A stretch of 64,000 nucleotides of DNA from Butyrivibrio sp. M55 (GTDB lineage Bacteria > Bacillota > Clostridia > Lachnospirales > Lachnospiraceae): assembly GCF_900116865.1 (NCBI RefSeq), contig NZ_FPCD01000014.1:1-64000 (forward strand), in the 5' to 3' direction. The notes under the pieces were generated by a model. The model ran no database searches. It worked only from the letters and a program-made list of their open reading frames with translations, and had not been told where the DNA came from. Shown here one piece after another: positions 54,801-63,701 of the stretch. The position numbers and the translations under genes were made by a program. The stretch's first letter is position 1; each line of letters opens with the position of its first letter.

Positions 54801-56137
54801 CCTGTTACTTCAAGCATGAAGTTTGATTCATTATGTGCTGCAAGTGAATACCAGTCTTCAGTCTTTGTATTTACTCTGAAATCCTTCTCTTCATCTGAAG
54901 CATAGTAGCAGATAAGAGGAATATCTCCCACTCCGCTCTCTGACTTATTTCCAAGCTTATCCTTAGCAATTACCTTTACAATCTTGTAATTTCCGTAATT
55001 TGAAGGAGACCATGAATATGAACCGTCATCTCCTGACATTTCACGCTGTGTGCCATATGAATCTACGGCATAAACCTTATCAACGCCCGATCCCTCGTCA
55101 GTAACTTTTACTGTGAAAGCAGGCTTTGACTTGTCTGAACCTGCAACTACCGCTTCTCCGTTGCTCCCTGTGTAATCTGCATCTCCCTTTGCTCCGGGCT
55201 CTGAGATTGCAGGAGCGTCTTTATCTGTCACATCAACTTTACCTGTGAACTTGAACTTATTCTCACCGTCCTTCAGGTCTTCCAATTTGCATGTGATGGT
55301 ATGTTCCTTTGCATCTACAGTGAACTCGTCACCAGAAACAAAATACAGTTCATAAAAACTTGCAATAGAATAGCTGAAAACAACCTCAGCAGAGTCCTCT
55401 TCCGCCTTAACATCGAAAGAATATGATCTGCCTATGTCGTTTTTATCTTCAGCAGAGATCTTCAATCCGCTATTGCCTTTGTTCTGTATATCGAAATTTA
55501 TTGTAACCTTTTTATCTTTTTTCTTAACAGGCTTTTTGTCTGTATCTTCCTTGTTTTCAGTCTCTTCAGGTGTGGTCTCCTGCTTGTTCTCAAGTACGTC
55601 GTCTACGTTCTTTACAGGTTCTACCACATCCGGTGTGCTTTCATCAGACTTAGAGCTATCTTCCTTCTTATCGCTTTTCTTGTCGCTCTCGTCCGACTCT
55701 TTGCTCTTATCAGTCTTGGAGTCAGTTGTCTCTGTGGTTTTCTTGTCTTCTGAAGCCTTAGTCTCTGTAGCTTTCTCTTCTTTAGACTTATCTTCTTTTG
55801 CCTTTTCTTCCTTAGATTTGTCCTCTTTGGCTTTTTCCTCTTTGGAGTTATCTTCTTTGGCTTTTTCTTCAGCAGCTTTCTCTTCTTTAGCCTTATCTTC
55901 CTTGGCTTTTTCCTCAGCAGCTTTCTCTTCCTTAGCCTTATCTTCCTTGCTTGTTTCCTCCGAAGCCTTATCCTCAGACTTCTTCTCTTCAGTAGCCTTC
56001 TCCTCCACTGCCTTCTCCTGAGCAGTTACTTCCTCAGCATAAGCCGTGATTGTGGCATAGTTTCCGAACAAAAGAATCGGTATCAACATTACCGGAAGCA
56101 TTCTTTTCGCCATAGACCTTAATTTGACCTTCTTCAT
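51803..56137 (-). CDS. giant cell-surface protein with Ig-like repeats, paralogue 2
   Basis: 1444 residues. The signal peptide (about 1-33) ends TAYAEE. A long charged stalk of Lys, Glu, Ala and Asp repeats (about 35-170, units such as EEKAKEDKAKEEKA) is followed by Ig-like domains matching paralogue 1, then a Pro/Gly-rich segment, one membrane helix and RMKK. I place the start at the ATG at 56137 after GGAGG; the open frame continues 11 codons further into the leader. No sortase motif or catalytic motif was seen. The two genes likely arose by tandem duplication with replacement of the stalk. Confidence 0.85.
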   Translation of the reverse strand: MKKVKLRSMAKRMLPVMLIPILLFGNYATITAYAEEVTAQEKAVEEKATEEKKSEDKASEETSKEDKAKEEKAAEEKAKEDKAKEEKAAEEKAKEDNSKEEKAKEDKSKEEKAKEDKSKEEKATETKASEDKKTTETTDSKTDKSKESDESDKKSDKKEDSSKSDESTPDVVEPVKNVDDVLENKQETTPEETENKEDTDKKPVKKKDKKVTINFDIQNKGNSGLKISAEDKNDIGRSYSFDVKAEEDSAEVVFSYSIASFYELYFVSGDEFTVDAKEHTITCKLEDLKDGENKFKFTGKVDVTDKDAPAISEPGAKGDADYTGSNGEAVVAGSDKSKPAFTVKVTDEGSGVDKVYAVDSYGTQREMSGDDGSYSWSPSNYGNYKIVKVIAKDKLGNKSESGVGDIPLICYYASDEEKDFRVNTKTEDWYSLAAHNESNFMLEVTGISNREVQEITVSDVSTKVDISRSNYGGRYTFRANIPLPVKEGEKEYEVKCLFYGDKEAKTIAKKTVRIDNTAPSAEIKVDGEEEKLTPFERFLRLYDRFGWFASNKDINVLIKVPKNCDGETKDKKTSGFYGIVYNVNGQRREKTINDASGKSDKEYYVFEERVRSYGGLSECKYDVEVVSIRDYAGNVADHVEGGTGSFVIDKSAPTIVYDVDGMVAQDENRMYFGGNARGTVTIEDMDLDIDSIKFTEGSGENFKYAIPSYNEKESDGKHKAVYDFRLEGDGTYKIETYAKDTLDQENTALSNEMVVDTTAPKIEISYDKEAPSADGSKYYAQNVQVTVKVDEKWLDETKSFVYIKKLDVSGAEVGHAPLNDWSGDLGDESHQITFTTDGDGMYQISVEAYDMSENHESAEGNKFGVDTTVPEVTLTFDENDPQNDKYYNKPRTATLTVTDFSFYNEGETLDIDQKVGGAEVDGWANTGLNTYTRTIKFAEDGFYSFNFLCKDRAGNESKNVYEKEFVIDRTSPEINVTYNKIAVGNEKFYKDTRVANVDIKEMSFADKLVEVTPQSIPDVSSVPALAGFASNNFNNVSHISFSEDGTYGYVIKCTDLAGNTSKEFTSDVFIIDKTAPEVTFSGVENYSANNGVVAPSVVYGDKYIDIDASKVALKGANNGGVNVECAIKPIENGFSVSYSDFSHDKKMDDLYVLEATVRDKAGNETKDKLVFSVNRHGSVFVIGDVAKKFNEKYYINEPKDITITEINIDELTQKNVSISRDGDIKDLRKGKDFSVKQQGNETSWKTYTYTISKNNFNEDGVYALTVYSKDKATNVQDNKSRDAEVSFAIDMTAPGIVAAGIEQGGVYKQESLDFNVNVTDNMGVSKLSICNNGEEIDSCTGEELEEKGGVRSLTLKEADKVQEITVIAEDLAGNKETMAIGGILVTTKQEVIDDNKTALDPEPGPKPGNVPSPANSMSYFVFAIAAIATLSVGGGAIWLIRMKK

Positions 56138-56168
56138 ACTTTCCTCCAAGCTATCCCAGACTTTTCTC

Positions 56169-56186
56169 ATGCTTTTCCCTAAGCAT
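56169..56186 (-). other. leader hairpin of surface-protein gene 2
   Basis: On the minus strand ATGCTT pairs with AAGCAT around AGGGAA, then AAAGTCTGGGATAGCTTGGAGG leads into the ribosome site. The hairpin and the AAAGTCTGG...CTTGGAGG block are shared with gene 1. Confidence 0.5.
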
Positions 56187-56238
56187 TTGTAATCAAGCTG
56201 TTAATGAATTGTTATTGAATGTTAATTCAGCTTCGCTA

Positions 56239-56267
56239 ATATTACATCTTTTTTTTGATAATAGCAA
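56239..56267 (-). promoter_or_regulatory. candidate promoter of surface-protein gene 2
   Basis: TTGCTA (56267-56262) and TAATAT (56244-56239) are 17 bases apart on the minus strand, with a run of eight A in the spacer. It predicts a leader of about 95 bases. Confidence 0.45.
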
Positions 56268-56313
56268 TAGATTTTCTGCTAAAAATATCGAAAATCGCAT
56301 TAAATTTTTCAAT

Positions 56314-56343
56314 TAAAAAAAGTGGCCTTTTTAGCCACTTTTT
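56314..56343. terminator. terminator after uvrC
   Basis: aaaaagtggc and gccacttttt form a stem around a T-rich loop, with a U-tract in either direction. It lies about 35 bases past the uvrC stop. Confidence 0.88.
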
Positions 56344-56379
56344 AAGTATGTATTCTTTCGGATAAATTAATCGGATATT

Positions 56380-58251
56380 CTATTTATTCCCGCTTAAAAA
56401 CTCCTTAATTTTTACCGCAACATTTGCAGGAATCCCCGGAACTTCAGAAATTTCCTCAGCTGAAGCATTTCTTATGTCTTCTATGGACTTAAAATGCTTC
56501 ATCAGCGCCTTCCTTCTCGACGGACCAATTCCCGGGATGTCATCAAGCGAGCTTTTAACCTGCGCTTTACTGCGCAGCGACCTGTGATACTCGATAGCAA
56601 ATCTATGCGCCTCATCCTGTATCCTTGTGATAAGTTTGAAGCCCTCCGATCTGGTATCTATCGGAAGCTCGACATTGTTATAATAAAGCCCTCTGGTTCT
56701 GTGATTGTCATCCTTCACCATTCCGCACACAGGGATGTTGATTCCAAGTTCATCGAGAACTTTCAGACAGATATTGACCTGTCCTCTTCCTCCGTCCATC
56801 AGTATCAGGTCGGGGAACTTGGTAAAGCTTCCGTATCTTGCATCAATCTCCCTTACTTCGAGATCTTTCTTTTCTTCGATTCCATGAAGAAGCCTTCTTG
56901 TCAGCACTTCGTGCATGCACGCATAGTCATCGGGACCTGAAACCGATTGAATCCTAAACTTCCTGTAGTCGCTCTTCTTGGGCTTTCCCTTTTCGTAAAC
57001 TACCATGGAACCTACATTTGCAAAGCCGCTTATATTGGAAATGTCATACGCCTCCATTCGGCTGATATCCTTAAGTCCAAGGAGCTTTTCTATCTCTTTT
57101 ACAGCGCCGATGGTTCTACCCTCTTCGCGTTTTATCCTCTCTTTATCCTTGGACAAAATAAGCCTTGCGTTCTGAGCCGCAAGTTCCATGAGTTTTTCTT
57201 TTTGTCCTCTTTCGGGAACGGTTATGTAGACTCTGCTACTTTTCCTCTCACTGAGCCACTCCTGGATTATCTCCATATCCTCAATGGGTTCAGGAAGCAC
57301 CAATTCTCTGGGAATAAAAGGTGTTCCCGCATAAAACTGCTTCACGAAATTGAGAAGGATTTCTTTTTCCGGATTTTCTGACACATGAGTCATATAGAAG
57401 TGTTCTCTTCCGATCAGTCTTCCGTCCCTTACGAAAAAGACCTGTACCACCGCATCGTTCTCGTCTGAAGCTATAGCGATTATGTCTTTGTCTTCCATTG
57501 ACGAGTCTGTCATTTTTTGTTTCTGGGCAACGACTCTGACACTCGAAAGAAGATCTCTGTATTTTGCAGCGGATTCAAAATCAAGTTCTTCCGAAGCATC
57601 ATTCATCTTCTGCTCAAGCTCTTTTATAATAAGCCCGTAGTTTCCGTTTAAAAATTCAAGCGCCTTGTCAACGCGTTCTCTGTACTCTTCCTTGGTAATA
57701 TCGCCTGTACAGGGACCGCTGCACTGCTTCATGTGGTAATTAAGGCATGGTCTGTCCAGCCCTATGTCCCTTGGAAGAACCCTGTTACATGTCCTAAGGC
57801 CATAGAGTTTGTTTATAAGATCGATCGTATCCTTTACGGCCGCAGCACTCGTAAATGGGCCGAAGTATCTCGATCTGTCTTTTTTCATCAGTCTGGAAAA
57901 AAGAACTCTCGGATAATCCTCCGAGACTGTCACTTTAATATAGGGGTATGTCTTGTCATCTTTTAGAAGGGTATTATACCTGGGACAATGCTCTTTGATG
58001 AGATTATTCTCAAGAACGAGGGCTTCGAGCTCAGAATCCGTCACGATATACTCAAAGCGGGCAATCTGCTCGACCATTCTGTCTATCTGCGGTCCTCTTC
58101 CGATATTGGCTCGAAAATAAGACCTGACACGGTTGTGCAAGTTAACCGCTTTCCCAACGTACATTATGGTGTCGTTTGAATCACGCATAATGTATACGCC
58201 GGGTTTGTTCGGAAGTTTCTTTAATTCTTCTTTGACGTCAAAATCACTCAT
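56380..58251 (-). CDS. uvrC: excinuclease ABC subunit C
   Basis: Makes both incisions in nucleotide excision repair. The 623-residue protein has the GIY-YIG nuclease domain at the start ([20 protein letters not shown]), a UvrB-binding UVR motif near residue 205, the RNase-H-like C-terminal nuclease domain (AYDISNISG and [12 protein letters not shown]), and two helix-hairpin-helix motifs at the end ([12 protein letters not shown]). The start overlaps the previous gene by eight bases. It is the last gene of the phosphatase-kinase transcript. Confidence 0.97.
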   Translation of the reverse strand: MSDFDVKEELKKLPNKPGVYIMRDSNDTIMYVGKAVNLHNRVRSYFRANIGRGPQIDRMVEQIARFEYIVTDSELEALVLENNLIKEHCPRYNTLLKDDKTYPYIKVTVSEDYPRVLFSRLMKKDRSRYFGPFTSAAAVKDTIDLINKLYGLRTCNRVLPRDIGLDRPCLNYHMKQCSGPCTGDITKEEYRERVDKALEFLNGNYGLIIKELEQKMNDASEELDFESAAKYRDLLSSVRVVAQKQKMTDSSMEDKDIIAIASDENDAVVQVFFVRDGRLIGREHFYMTHVSENPEKEILLNFVKQFYAGTPFIPRELVLPEPIEDMEIIQEWLSERKSSRVYITVPERGQKEKLMELAAQNARLILSKDKERIKREEGRTIGAVKEIEKLLGLKDISRMEAYDISNISGFANVGSMVVYEKGKPKKSDYRKFRIQSVSGPDDYACMHEVLTRRLLHGIEEKKDLEVREIDARYGSFTKFPDLILMDGGRGQVNICLKVLDELGINIPVCGMVKDDNHRTRGLYYNNVELPIDTRSEGFKLITRIQDEAHRFAIEYHRSLRSKAQVKSSLDDIPGIGPSRRKALMKHFKSIEDIRNASAEEISEVPGIPANVAVKIKEFLSGNK

Positions 58252-58681
58252 CGCCTCTGTTAACTATTTCTCTTTCAACAACAAATTCTGAATCTTTTAT
58301 TGCGTTTAATACTGTTGTTGCGTATTCTTCGCTACTCTCAAGCACCGTTGTACCTTCTCTCTGCATGGTACCTGTAGGTGCAAGGACAACTGTTCCGTCT
58401 TCATCGGAAATCTCCATCGCAGCAACTCTAGCAAGACCTTCCGATGTATTCCATGAAAGCTTAGCCTTGTTGTTGCTTCCGTAAACATCTGCATGGACGC
58501 TTCCGGCTTCCGCTGATTTCCTTAAGTTCTCTATTCTTTTTCTGGCCTCGGTTCCCGTAAGCACGGCTATATAATGCCTTATATCAAGCTTAATCCACAT
58601 TACTATGGCAAGCACAAGCATTATAAACGCCACACCCGCAGATATGAGCGCCATAAGATTGTATAATTCTATATCGTTCAT
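58244..58681 (-). CDS. membrane protein of unknown function in the kinase cluster
   Basis: 145 residues. One N-terminal membrane helix (about 8-28) is followed by a basic segment ([10 protein letters not shown]) and a Ser/Thr-rich acidic cytoplasmic tail ([20 protein letters not shown]). It lies three bases past the kinase stop and overlaps uvrC. The Thr-rich tail beside a Ser/Thr kinase suggests a substrate, which is a guess. I do not recognise a family. Confidence 0.7.
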   Translation of the reverse strand: MNDIELYNLMALISAGVAFIMLVLAIVMWIKLDIRHYIAVLTGTEARKRIENLRKSAEAGSVHADVYGSNNKAKLSWNTSEGLARVAAMEISDEDGTVVLAPTGTMQREGTTVLESSEEYATTVLNAIKDSEFVVEREIVNRGDE

Positions 58682-58684
58682 TTT

Positions 58685-60382
58685 TTACCCATTCTTCTTT
58701 TTGCCTGCAGCGGTTTCAAGCGCATCCTTTGCAAGCGCTAAATTTCTCTGGTCTTCGCTGACAAGTTCTCTGGTTCTGTCTGTAAGCTCGTAGTTGCTGA
58801 CGATATAATCAATGCTTCTGAGTAAGAGGGTTATCTCATCATTAATTTCCTCATATGTTACTCCATCTTTCAAAAACTTATCCGCACTGTTATATACCTG
58901 ACTTGCTATCTCCTTATAGATGATAAGCGCCGTTGTTTCATTATCAACAGCTGCGATATCGCCGTCAGCAATCGCCACAAGGTCACCCCAGAATTCTTTG
59001 TAACTAACTACTTTATCGCCTGTCTTAGTTGAATTACCTATCACGTTGTAATAACCGGCAATCTTTCCGAGACGCTTCGCTCTTTCCTGCTGCGCAGTTG
59101 ATAGCTTATTGTTTTCTGCAGCAATCTCAAGCCACTTGATTGCCATCTGCTTATTGCCTTCTTCCTTATAACAATAATAATATGCAATTCCAAGCTTATA
59201 AGCTATCTCTGCATAAGCATCTTTATTCTTTGCAAGAGCTTCTTCAACAGTTCCCTCTTTTGTGGGAGTAATGAGTATCGACCTTAACTGCTTATCTTCT
59301 TCCTCAGAGAAGTTATCATCAATAAGGAAAAAATTATCCAAAAGATCTATATACGCATCCTTATTCTCAGGCTGCATCGCAATGGCCTTCGCATACATCT
59401 CAACGGATGTAAGGTTATCTGCAGCACCCTTTGCTTCTGTTATGTAATGCGTATAATTCTCTTTCTGTATCGTATTTGCCTTAACCTTGAATGATACCGC
59501 AGATGAAAGGAATACGACGAAAAGAGCTACCACTGCGGCAAAAAGCGCGATACTGATCTTTGCTGTCTTCTTATATCCTCTGTCGAGCTCCTTGTAATTC
59601 TGGAGATCGTACATAACTTCCGCACAGGAGTTATATCTGTCATCCGGGTTATTCTGAACACATTTCGCGATAATATACTCAAGTCCGGGTGAAAGCTGCG
59701 GGTTCCAATATCTTATGGGATACAGCTCAAACGGAGGCTCTCCGGGATTGTGGCCTGTTACAAGATGATACATTGTCGTTCCTAGGCAATAGATATCTGT
59801 TCTCGCATCCGTCTGTCCCATTCCGCCGAACTGCTCGGGAGCGGCATATCCTCTGGTTCCGAGGTATGATGTATCTCCCGTATTTGCTTCTTTATATTCT
59901 CTGGCTGTTCCGAAATCAATAAGTGTAATTGTTCCGTTTGGACGGAGCATGATATTTCCGGGCTTCAAATCTCTGTATATAATAGGAGGCTTTCTGGTGT
60001 GAAGATATCCAAGTACATCACAAAGCTGTATGCCCCACTCAATTACGTATTCCTGCGGCTGAGGTCCGAGAAGTCTGAGCGCTTTTTCCAAAGTGTTTCC
60101 TTCGATGTAATCCATTACGATAAGGAATCTTCCGTCCTCTTCAATAACATCCACTATACTGGGAAGATAGGGATGTGAGAGCTCTTTTAACAGATCGGTC
60201 TCTGTAATAAGGCTCTGACGCACAACACGGTAGTTGGTTACTGCGTCTTTTCTGACCTCTTTAATTGCCCACTGCTTGTTCGCACGCTCATTCATAGCCA
60301 GGTAAACGGTACTCATACCACCCTGACCAATAATATTCAGTACTTTATACTTGCCGCCGACAATGCTTCCAATTTCTAACAT
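58685..60382 (-). CDS. membrane-bound Ser/Thr protein kinase with extracellular TPR-like domain
   Basis: 565 residues. The Hanks-type kinase domain (1-270) has GQGGMSTVYLA, the lysine in WAIKEV, YRDLKPGNIML, DFGTARE and APEQFGG, so it is catalytically complete. One membrane helix follows (about 277-300, FAAVVALFVVFLSSAV). The remainder is a helical, TPR-like extracellular region with no PASTA repeats, so it is not PrkC/Stk1 and probably senses a different ligand. The matching PP2C phosphatase gene is ten bases upstream. Confidence 0.93.
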   Translation of the reverse strand: MLEIGSIVGGKYKVLNIIGQGGMSTVYLAMNERANKQWAIKEVRKDAVTNYRVVRQSLITETDLLKELSHPYLPSIVDVIEEDGRFLIVMDYIEGNTLEKALRLLGPQPQEYVIEWGIQLCDVLGYLHTRKPPIIYRDLKPGNIMLRPNGTITLIDFGTAREYKEANTGDTSYLGTRGYAAPEQFGGMGQTDARTDIYCLGTTMYHLVTGHNPGEPPFELYPIRYWNPQLSPGLEYIIAKCVQNNPDDRYNSCAEVMYDLQNYKELDRGYKKTAKISIALFAAVVALFVVFLSSAVSFKVKANTIQKENYTHYITEAKGAADNLTSVEMYAKAIAMQPENKDAYIDLLDNFFLIDDNFSEEEDKQLRSILITPTKEGTVEEALAKNKDAYAEIAYKLGIAYYYCYKEEGNKQMAIKWLEIAAENNKLSTAQQERAKRLGKIAGYYNVIGNSTKTGDKVVSYKEFWGDLVAIADGDIAAVDNETTALIIYKEIASQVYNSADKFLKDGVTYEEINDEITLLLRSIDYIVSNYELTDRTRELVSEDQRNLALAKDALETAAGKKKNG

Positions 60383-60391
60383 ATGTTTCCC

Positions 60392-61201
60392 TTAATCTAT
60401 GGCAATATGGATTGCGGAAATGTTATCTGTCTCGCCTCTTTCCTTCAAAAGATCAACCATATTGTCCAATTCCTTCTTCATTTCTTCCTCAGATAAAGCT
60501 CTGCTCTTCGTGAATTTACTAATTATTTCTCCTTCGGAAAGTTTCCTCCAGAATCCATCCGAGCACATAAGTATCGATGTACCGGGGTTAACCCTGCCTC
60601 GTACAAACTGAGGCACAACTATATCCGACGCACCTACGCACTGCAAAAGAATACTTTTCTGCGGGCTCTTCTCTGCCTCTTCCTCAGTCATAAGCCCCTT
60701 GTCTATCATATCCTGCACTACGCTCTGATCGTGTGTTAAAAGAGTCATCTTATTTTTTTCAACGCTGTAAACTCTTGAGTCTCCGACATTCATGATAAGA
60801 TAGTCGCCTGCAACTTCTATAAACGCAACTATCGTCGTTCCGAGCCTGCATCTGTTCTCATCACCATATCTTAATATATTCATATTGATGTCTCTTACAA
60901 GTGACATCCAGTGGCGCTCAACTTCTGTCATTATATCCGGCTTCTCCACCGTATCAAGGCGCTCTGTCGAGTTTTCTCTCGTAAGTGCCCTCGGAAGGTC
61001 CGTAACAAACCAATGTGCAAAGCCTTCGATTGCTGTCGCACTTGCAACTTCTCCGTGGGAAAGTCCTCCCATTCCGTCACACAAGACTCCCATCACTATC
61101 CTTCCGTATGCGGAAGTACTGGCAACTTTCACCATCGTGGCGTCCTGATTGACCTGTTTGACTATTCCTTTATCTGTACTTATACAAATTTTATAATTCA
61201 T
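60392..61201 (-). CDS. PP2C-family Ser/Thr protein phosphatase
   Basis: 269 residues of a PPM phosphatase that would reverse the kinase next door. The metal-binding motifs are visible: STDKGIVKQVNQD near the start, GVLCDGMGGLSHGEVAS, and MNVGDSRVYS with CSDGFWRKL and ETDNISAI later. No membrane segment is present. It is the first gene of the phosphatase-kinase-membrane protein-uvrC transcript. Confidence 0.95.
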   Translation of the reverse strand: MNYKICISTDKGIVKQVNQDATMVKVASTSAYGRIVMGVLCDGMGGLSHGEVASATAIEGFAHWFVTDLPRALTRENSTERLDTVEKPDIMTEVERHWMSLVRDINMNILRYGDENRCRLGTTIVAFIEVAGDYLIMNVGDSRVYSVEKNKMTLLTHDQSVVQDMIDKGLMTEEEAEKSPQKSILLQCVGASDIVVPQFVRGRVNPGTSILMCSDGFWRKLSEGEIISKFTKSRALSEEEMKKELDNMVDLLKERGETDNISAIHIAID

Positions 61202-61287
61202 TCCTGCTCTACCTTATGTTCTCTGTGTCTGTATTACCGCGAAAAATCGCCATTTCGTAATTACAGCACTGACTACAGCGCATTAAC

Positions 61288-61316
61288 ATTATAATATACC
61301 GATGATAATACGACAA
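61288..61316 (-). promoter_or_regulatory. predicted promoter of the phosphatase-kinase operon
   Basis: TTGTCG (61316-61311) and TATAAT (61293-61288) are 17 bases apart on the minus strand. The leader of about 80 bases can fold into CTGTA...TACAG with an inner GCGA/TCGC hairpin. Confidence 0.7.
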
Positions 61317-61327
61317 TCCGTTAATGC

Positions 61328-61386
61328 AAAAACCCCCGCTATCTGCATTTTTGCCGTTATACAGGCGCAAAACCAAAAAGCGGGGG
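61328..61386 (-). terminator. terminator after ftsH
   Basis: On the minus strand CCCCCGC (61386-61380) pairs with GCGGGGG (61339-61333), followed by TTTTT. The 40-base loop includes secondary stems. It begins ten bases past the ftsH stop. Confidence 0.8.
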
Positions 61387-61395
61387 AATTATTAT

Positions 61396-63591
61396 TTACT
61401 TATTGTCAAAATTGTCCGGAACGTGTGAAAATCTTCCGCCCGAAGTATTATCTTCGGAAGTTGTTACGCTCTTTTCCTCAGTCTTTTCTTCAGTTGCAGG
61501 CGCAATCTGCTCCTCTGTTTCCTTGGGAGCTTCTGCCTTTTCTGCTTCTTTTGAAGCCTCGGAATCATTGTCTTCTTTCTTGTTTTCCCTCAAAGGAATA
61601 TTCTCACCGATCTTGGCAGACTCGGGTCTTACAGCGTAGATACGCTTTTTCTTTGATTCCTCTGCCTCTTCCTCTGTGGGTTCAGGGATGCCTTCAACTT
61701 CCCTGTATATCTTCATGAATTCTTTTCCTGTTATTGTCTCTTTCTCAATAAGGAACTCAGCAATCTTGTCGATTGTATTAAGGTGCTCGCTGAGAATCTT
61801 CTTGGACTTCTCATAACATTCTGCAAGAAGTGCCTTAACTTCCTCATCAATAAGTGTTGCAGTCTCATCACTGCACTGAAGAACTCTGTTTCCGTCAAGA
61901 TATCTGTTCTGGATGGATTCAAGCTGCATAAGTCCGAATCTGTCACTCATACCGTAGAGTGTGATCATATTCCTTGCAGTAGCTGTAGCATCCTCAATAT
62001 CCTGCATAGCACCGGTTGTTACCGTGTTAAATATAAGTTCCTCAGCCGCACGTCCGCCGAGCGAAACAATGAGCTGCTCCATGAGTTCATCTTTTGTTCT
62101 TAAATGGTTCTCATCCTCAGGAAGACGGAGAACATATCCAAGTGAGCCCTTTGTTCTGGGAACTATGGTAATCTTCTGTACAGGCTCTGTATTTGAAAGA
62201 ATAGCGCTCACAAGAGCATGACCAACTTCATGGTAGCTTACAAGCTTACGCTCTTCTTTGCTGAGGATTGAGTCTTTCTTTTCTTTTCCTGCGATAACCT
62301 GCTCAAAGGCTTCCATGAGGTCTTTCTGGCATACAAATTCTCTTCCGGACTTAACCGCATTGATGGCAGCCTCGTTGATCATGTTTGCAAGATCCGATCC
62401 TACCGCTCCACCTGTTGCAAGAGCAAGTTCTTTAAGATCAACGGTCTCATCCATCTTAACGTCCTTGGAATGAACCTTTAAGATTTCTTCTCTTCCCTTA
62501 AGGTCGGGCTTATCAACGATGATTCTTCTATCGAAACGTCCGGGTCTCAAAAGAGCTTTATCAAGAATCTCGGGTCTGTTTGTTGCTCCGAGGATAAGTA
62601 CACCCTTTGATGAATCAAATCCATCCATCTCAGAAAGGAGCTGGTTAAGTGTCTGCTCTCTCTCTTCATTTCCGCCGCCGTATTTATTGTCACGGCTTCT
62701 TCCGATGGCATCGATCTCATCTATGAAAATGATACAAGGCGCATTTTTGCTTGCCTCGCTAAAAAGGTCTCTTACACGGCTTGCACCGACACCGACATAA
62801 AGCTCGATGAAGTCTGAACCTGCAAGTGAGTAGAAAGGAACGTGTGCCTCGCCCGCAACTGCCTTGGCAAGAAGTGTCTTACCTGTTCCGGGAGGTCCCA
62901 CAAGAAGAGCACCCTTGGGAAGCTTAGCTCCGATCTTGGCGTATTTTGCAGGATTGTGAAGGAAATCAACGACTTCCACAAGTGACTCTTTTGCCTCGTC
63001 CTCACCTGCAACATCCTTAAATGTTACGCCCGTTTCTTTCTGAACATAAACCTTGGCATTGCTCTTACCTACTCCGAGAGGGCCGCCGCCTCTTCCCATT
63101 CTTCTGAAAATCACTGAAAGAATGAGCCAGAATATAAGTACAGGTGCAACGTACTGGAGAATGAATGAAACGATAAGTCCCGCATTATCGGGAACCTCGC
63201 TGCTTACTTCAACTCCCGCATCAAGCATTCTCTTTGTAAGGTCGCTGTCATCTTCTGCCTTACCTGTAAAGTAAGTAATCTGGTCCACACCTGCCCAATA
63301 TGCATATCTAAGGCCTGTCTGGTCCTTGTTTTCCTCTTCCTTGGGATAAATGTTTATCCTGTCGTATTCGATAACTATTTTCTCAACTTTTCCCTCATCA
63401 ACCATGCTGATAAACTCGGTATAAGATATCTCTTTGTTGGTCTCTGAAGAAAATGCTCTGAGAAAATATGTCATGCAGACCATTGTAATAAGGGCTGCTA
63501 CAAGTAACAAAATAATATTTTGTCTTCTTGGTGAATTAGATCCACCGCCCCCCATGGGGTTGTTATTTCTCTGATTTTGATTGTTATCCAT
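61396..63591 (-). CDS. ftsH: ATP-dependent zinc metalloprotease FtsH
   Basis: A 731-residue membrane-bound AAA+ protease. An N-terminal membrane helix (about 27-46), an extracytoplasmic domain and a second helix (about 143-165) precede the AAA domain with Walker A VGPPGTGKTLLAKA and Walker B IIFIDEIDAIG, the RPGRFDRR region, and the zinc site SYHEVGHALV (HEVGH instead of the usual HEAGH). The C-terminal 90 residues are acidic and low in complexity, longer than in many homologues. It degrades membrane and regulatory proteins. It is divergent from pyrG. Confidence 0.97.
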   Translation of the reverse strand: MDNNQNQRNNNPMGGGGSNSPRRQNIILLLVAALITMVCMTYFLRAFSSETNKEISYTEFISMVDEGKVEKIVIEYDRINIYPKEEENKDQTGLRYAYWAGVDQITYFTGKAEDDSDLTKRMLDAGVEVSSEVPDNAGLIVSFILQYVAPVLIFWLILSVIFRRMGRGGGPLGVGKSNAKVYVQKETGVTFKDVAGEDEAKESLVEVVDFLHNPAKYAKIGAKLPKGALLVGPPGTGKTLLAKAVAGEAHVPFYSLAGSDFIELYVGVGASRVRDLFSEASKNAPCIIFIDEIDAIGRSRDNKYGGGNEEREQTLNQLLSEMDGFDSSKGVLILGATNRPEILDKALLRPGRFDRRIIVDKPDLKGREEILKVHSKDVKMDETVDLKELALATGGAVGSDLANMINEAAINAVKSGREFVCQKDLMEAFEQVIAGKEKKDSILSKEERKLVSYHEVGHALVSAILSNTEPVQKITIVPRTKGSLGYVLRLPEDENHLRTKDELMEQLIVSLGGRAAEELIFNTVTTGAMQDIEDATATARNMITLYGMSDRFGLMQLESIQNRYLDGNRVLQCSDETATLIDEEVKALLAECYEKSKKILSEHLNTIDKIAEFLIEKETITGKEFMKIYREVEGIPEPTEEEAEESKKKRIYAVRPESAKIGENIPLRENKKEDNDSEASKEAEKAEAPKETEEQIAPATEEKTEEKSVTTSEDNTSGGRFSHVPDNFDNK

Positions 63592-63673
63592 TCTATTTAT
63601 TCCTTATATCTATATGCTATACTATTGTAGTAATAATGTTTCAGTCGACATTATTTTCTGAAAAGTCGACAGC

Positions 63674-63695
63674 ATGTGGGCTTTTGCCCTCACAT
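63674..63695 (-). other. 5'-terminal leader hairpin of ftsH
   Basis: On the minus strand ATGT and GGGC pair with GCCC and ACAT around AAAA with a two-base bulge, then GCT follows. It starts at the predicted transcription start. The structure resembles the first leader hairpin of surface-protein gene 1, with a compensatory change at one base pair. Confidence 0.45.
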
Positions 63696-63701
63696 TTAAC
63701 C

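Noticed and set aside
55434..56021. Long plus-strand open frame rich in Ser and Leu
   Set aside because: It is the reverse of the Lys/Glu/Ala repeats of the surface-protein stalk; low complexity keeps it open. No ribosome site and no family.
46894..56137. Sortase-anchored wall proteins
   Set aside because: Both C-termini end in a membrane helix and a basic tail, but no LPXTG-like motif precedes it, so I did not call sortase substrates.
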